NCBI GenBank assembly: GCA_014382915.1
Contig: JACNIV010000026.1
Coordinates: 1 to 7,520, forward strand
DNA from: Candidatus Cloacimonadota bacterium
GTDB lineage: Bacteria > Cloacimonadota > Cloacimonadia > Cloacimonadales > TCS61
Length of the DNA: 7,520 bases
Direction of reading: 5' to 3'
Positions 6,339-7,520 of the stretch are shown piece by piece. The position numbers and the translations under genes are program-made. Under the pieces are notes generated by a model. The model made no database searches, had not been told where the DNA came from, and saw only the letters and a list, made by a program, of their open reading frames with translations. Position 1 is the first letter of the stretch. Every line of letters starts with the position of its first letter.

Positions 6339-7520
6339 GTAAGCTACTCTCATTATGCATTTTAATACAACCCTTTTTTATAACATCATTTATTTGTATT
6401 TCTGCTATTGAACCAGATGTGAATATATCATCGTGCAGGCAAATAAAATCTGCTTGCCTGCCAACTTTCAGAGTTCCAAGTCTGTCTTCATCAAACGATA
6501 GTGCAGCAGCATTTTTCGTATAAATTTCTACTGCCTGGTAAGCACTTAATCTTTCATTTTTATTGTGAATTCGAGTAGCAGCATCGATGCCTTTCAAGGC
6601 ATTCATCTCTGTGATATACCAGTCCGAACTTCCTGTCAGCAATATTCCCCGTTTATAAATCGAAGCCAGTCGGGTAGTTCTTAAAGTACGTTCTTTTCCT
6701 AATCTGTTTTCATATAATCCTCCAGGAATTGCCCAGAGTCTATCGAACATAGGCTGCATGATAACACTTACTTTAGCGGTTTTTTCTCTATCCAGGATAT
6801 CTTCTGTAGTGAGCTCATTGTGAATAATGGCATGCCTTAGATCTTTAGGATTTTCTTTTTGAACTTTCTCATATATCGCTACTATCTGAGAGATTGCAGC
6901 GTCACCAATACAATGAACAGCAACTTGCAGGTTATTCTTATGCGCATCTTGAATAAAATTGGTCCAAGATTTATTGCTTCGGTAAAGAGTACCATAATTA
7001 CCGGGTTCATCATTGTATGGTTCCAATAGTGCTGCTGTATGTGAGCCGAAAGAACCGTCTGCCAGAACACATCCACCAATTCTTGGAGAACTTATTTCCA
7101 ATGCTTTAGTTACATCTGTGATTTGTGGATATAATATGAATTCAACCGGGAATTGATGCAGGTTATCTTTAACCAATTTGTAGTGTTTTATATTTGAAAG
7201 TCCATCACCGATCATTGTGTGAATGGTTGTATGACCTGTATTCACAGCGATATTTGCTGCTTTGTGGTATATCTTCAGGATGCTTTCATCGTCAAAATTC
7301 CGGTGAAACCAGTTTGCGGCTTTACCATTTTTTCTTTGGGAAAGATATCCATTAAAATTACCAGGAAGAAGTGTATCCCAATCTATAGATTTAGCTGCTT
7401 TTGTATTTATCACACTGGAATGACCGTCAACTCGTCTTAAAATTACAGGAGTTTCGGGAAAAACTTTATCAAGTTCGGAAGCAGTGGGAAAGCGCTTCTC
7501 TTTCACCAGTCTTTCGTCGA
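6331..7520 (-). CDS. YtcJ-type amidohydrolase (Amidohydro_3), N-terminus outside window
   Basis: A metal-dependent hydrolase of the amidohydrolase superfamily, YtcJ/Amidohydro_3 branch; substrate not predictable. The frame stays open to the right edge (DERL precedes the GTG at 7506), so that GTG is internal. Full-length members have about 530-560 residues, so roughly 140-160 N-terminal residues, including the HxH metal motif, are missing. Counting from 7506, visible family motifs are FPTASELDKV and RRVDGHSSVINTKAA (residues 6-38), TTIHTM, LADGSFGSHTAALLEPY (148-164), VAVHCIGDAA (195-204, metal ligand candidate H198), RHAIIHNEL (H229), IMQPMFDRLW, the TGSSDW aspartate (D295), and the C-terminal RLGTLKVGRQADFICL, which forms the small beta domain. 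In the usual family motif a lysine stands four residues before the Asp of DGS; here it is Cys146. No signal peptide can be judged because the N-terminus is absent. It is cotranscribed with the iron-sulfur gene it overlaps. Confidence 0.9.
   Translation of the reverse strand, partial: DERLVKEKRFPTASELDKVFPETPVILRRVDGHSSVINTKAAKSIDWDTLLPGNFNGYLSQRKNGKAANWFHRNFDDESILKIYHKAANIAVNTGHTTIHTMIGDGLSNIKHYKLVKDNLHQFPVEFILYPQITDVTKALEISSPRIGGCVLADGSFGSHTAALLEPYNDEPGNYGTLYRSNKSWTNFIQDAHKNNLQVAVHCIGDAAISQIVAIYEKVQKENPKDLRHAIIHNELTTEDILDREKTAKVSVIMQPMFDRLWAIPGGLYENRLGKERTLRTTRLASIYKRGILLTGSSDWYITEMNALKGIDAATRIHNKNERLSAYQAVEIYTKNAAALSFDEDRLGTLKVGRQADFICLHDDIFTSGSIAEIQINDVIKKGCIKMHNESSLHE
6347..6351 (-). promoter_or_regulatory. 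Ribosome binding site deciding the iron-sulfur protein start
   Basis: On the minus strand GAGAG stands eight bases before the ATG at 6338 and inside the last codons of the amidohydrolase gene. It favours the MNKF start over the in-frame ATG at 6353, which is followed, not preceded, by this motif. Confidence 0.5.

Noticed and set aside
7219..7440. Plus-strand 73-residue frame inside the amidohydrolase
   Set aside because: It lies opposite conserved amidohydrolase motifs and has no recognisable product; treated as a shadow frame.
1..7520. A new defence, mobile or biosynthetic system
   Set aside because: All genes but the last two belong to well-known housekeeping families in a familiar order, and there are no repeats, transposase, integrase or toxin-antitoxin signatures.

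Overview
The window comes from an AT-rich bacterial chromosome. It carries two blocks of tightly packed genes on opposite strands that meet at about 5537-5585. The gene order pheT / small coiled-coil protein / zapA / structured RNA / rny / ymdB / folD suggests a Gram-negative bacterium of the Bacteroidota-Cloacimonadota (FCB) type. That assignment is an inference from gene order and base composition, because no taxonomic marker gene is present.

Plus strand, 1-5536: this is a housekeeping cluster. It opens with the C-terminal two thirds of pheT (phenylalanyl-tRNA synthetase beta subunit), followed by a 107-residue coiled-coil protein (ZapB-like) and a 91-residue ZapA-type FtsZ-ring protein. 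The 198-base gap after zapA can be folded by hand into one long interrupted hairpin with a central open region and a side hairpin, the architecture of 6S RNA. Next come rny (RNase Y, membrane-anchored endoribonuclease), ymdB (metallophosphoesterase/phosphodiesterase) and folD (methylene-tetrahydrofolate dehydrogenase/cyclohydrolase). These last three are joined by TAATG stop/start overlaps, so they are almost certainly one translationally coupled operon. The block links translation, division-ring assembly, RNA polymerase control, RNA decay and one-carbon metabolism, all core functions.

Minus strand, 5586-7520: this is an overlapping two-gene unit read from right to left. The upstream member is a YtcJ-type amidohydrolase (Amidohydro_3) whose N-terminus lies beyond the right edge. 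Its end overlaps the start of a NapH/CcoG-like membrane protein with two C-terminal [4Fe-4S] ferredoxin motifs. This half looks more accessory than the first. Why a metal-dependent hydrolase and a membrane iron-sulfur protein are coupled is not clear.

No mobile element, CRISPR array, tRNA or rRNA is visible. I found no convincing evidence of a new multi-gene system. The points most worth a second look are the putative 6S RNA, the lysine-to-cysteine change in the amidohydrolase, the changed active-site-region motifs in FolD, and the overlapping hydrolase/iron-sulfur pair.
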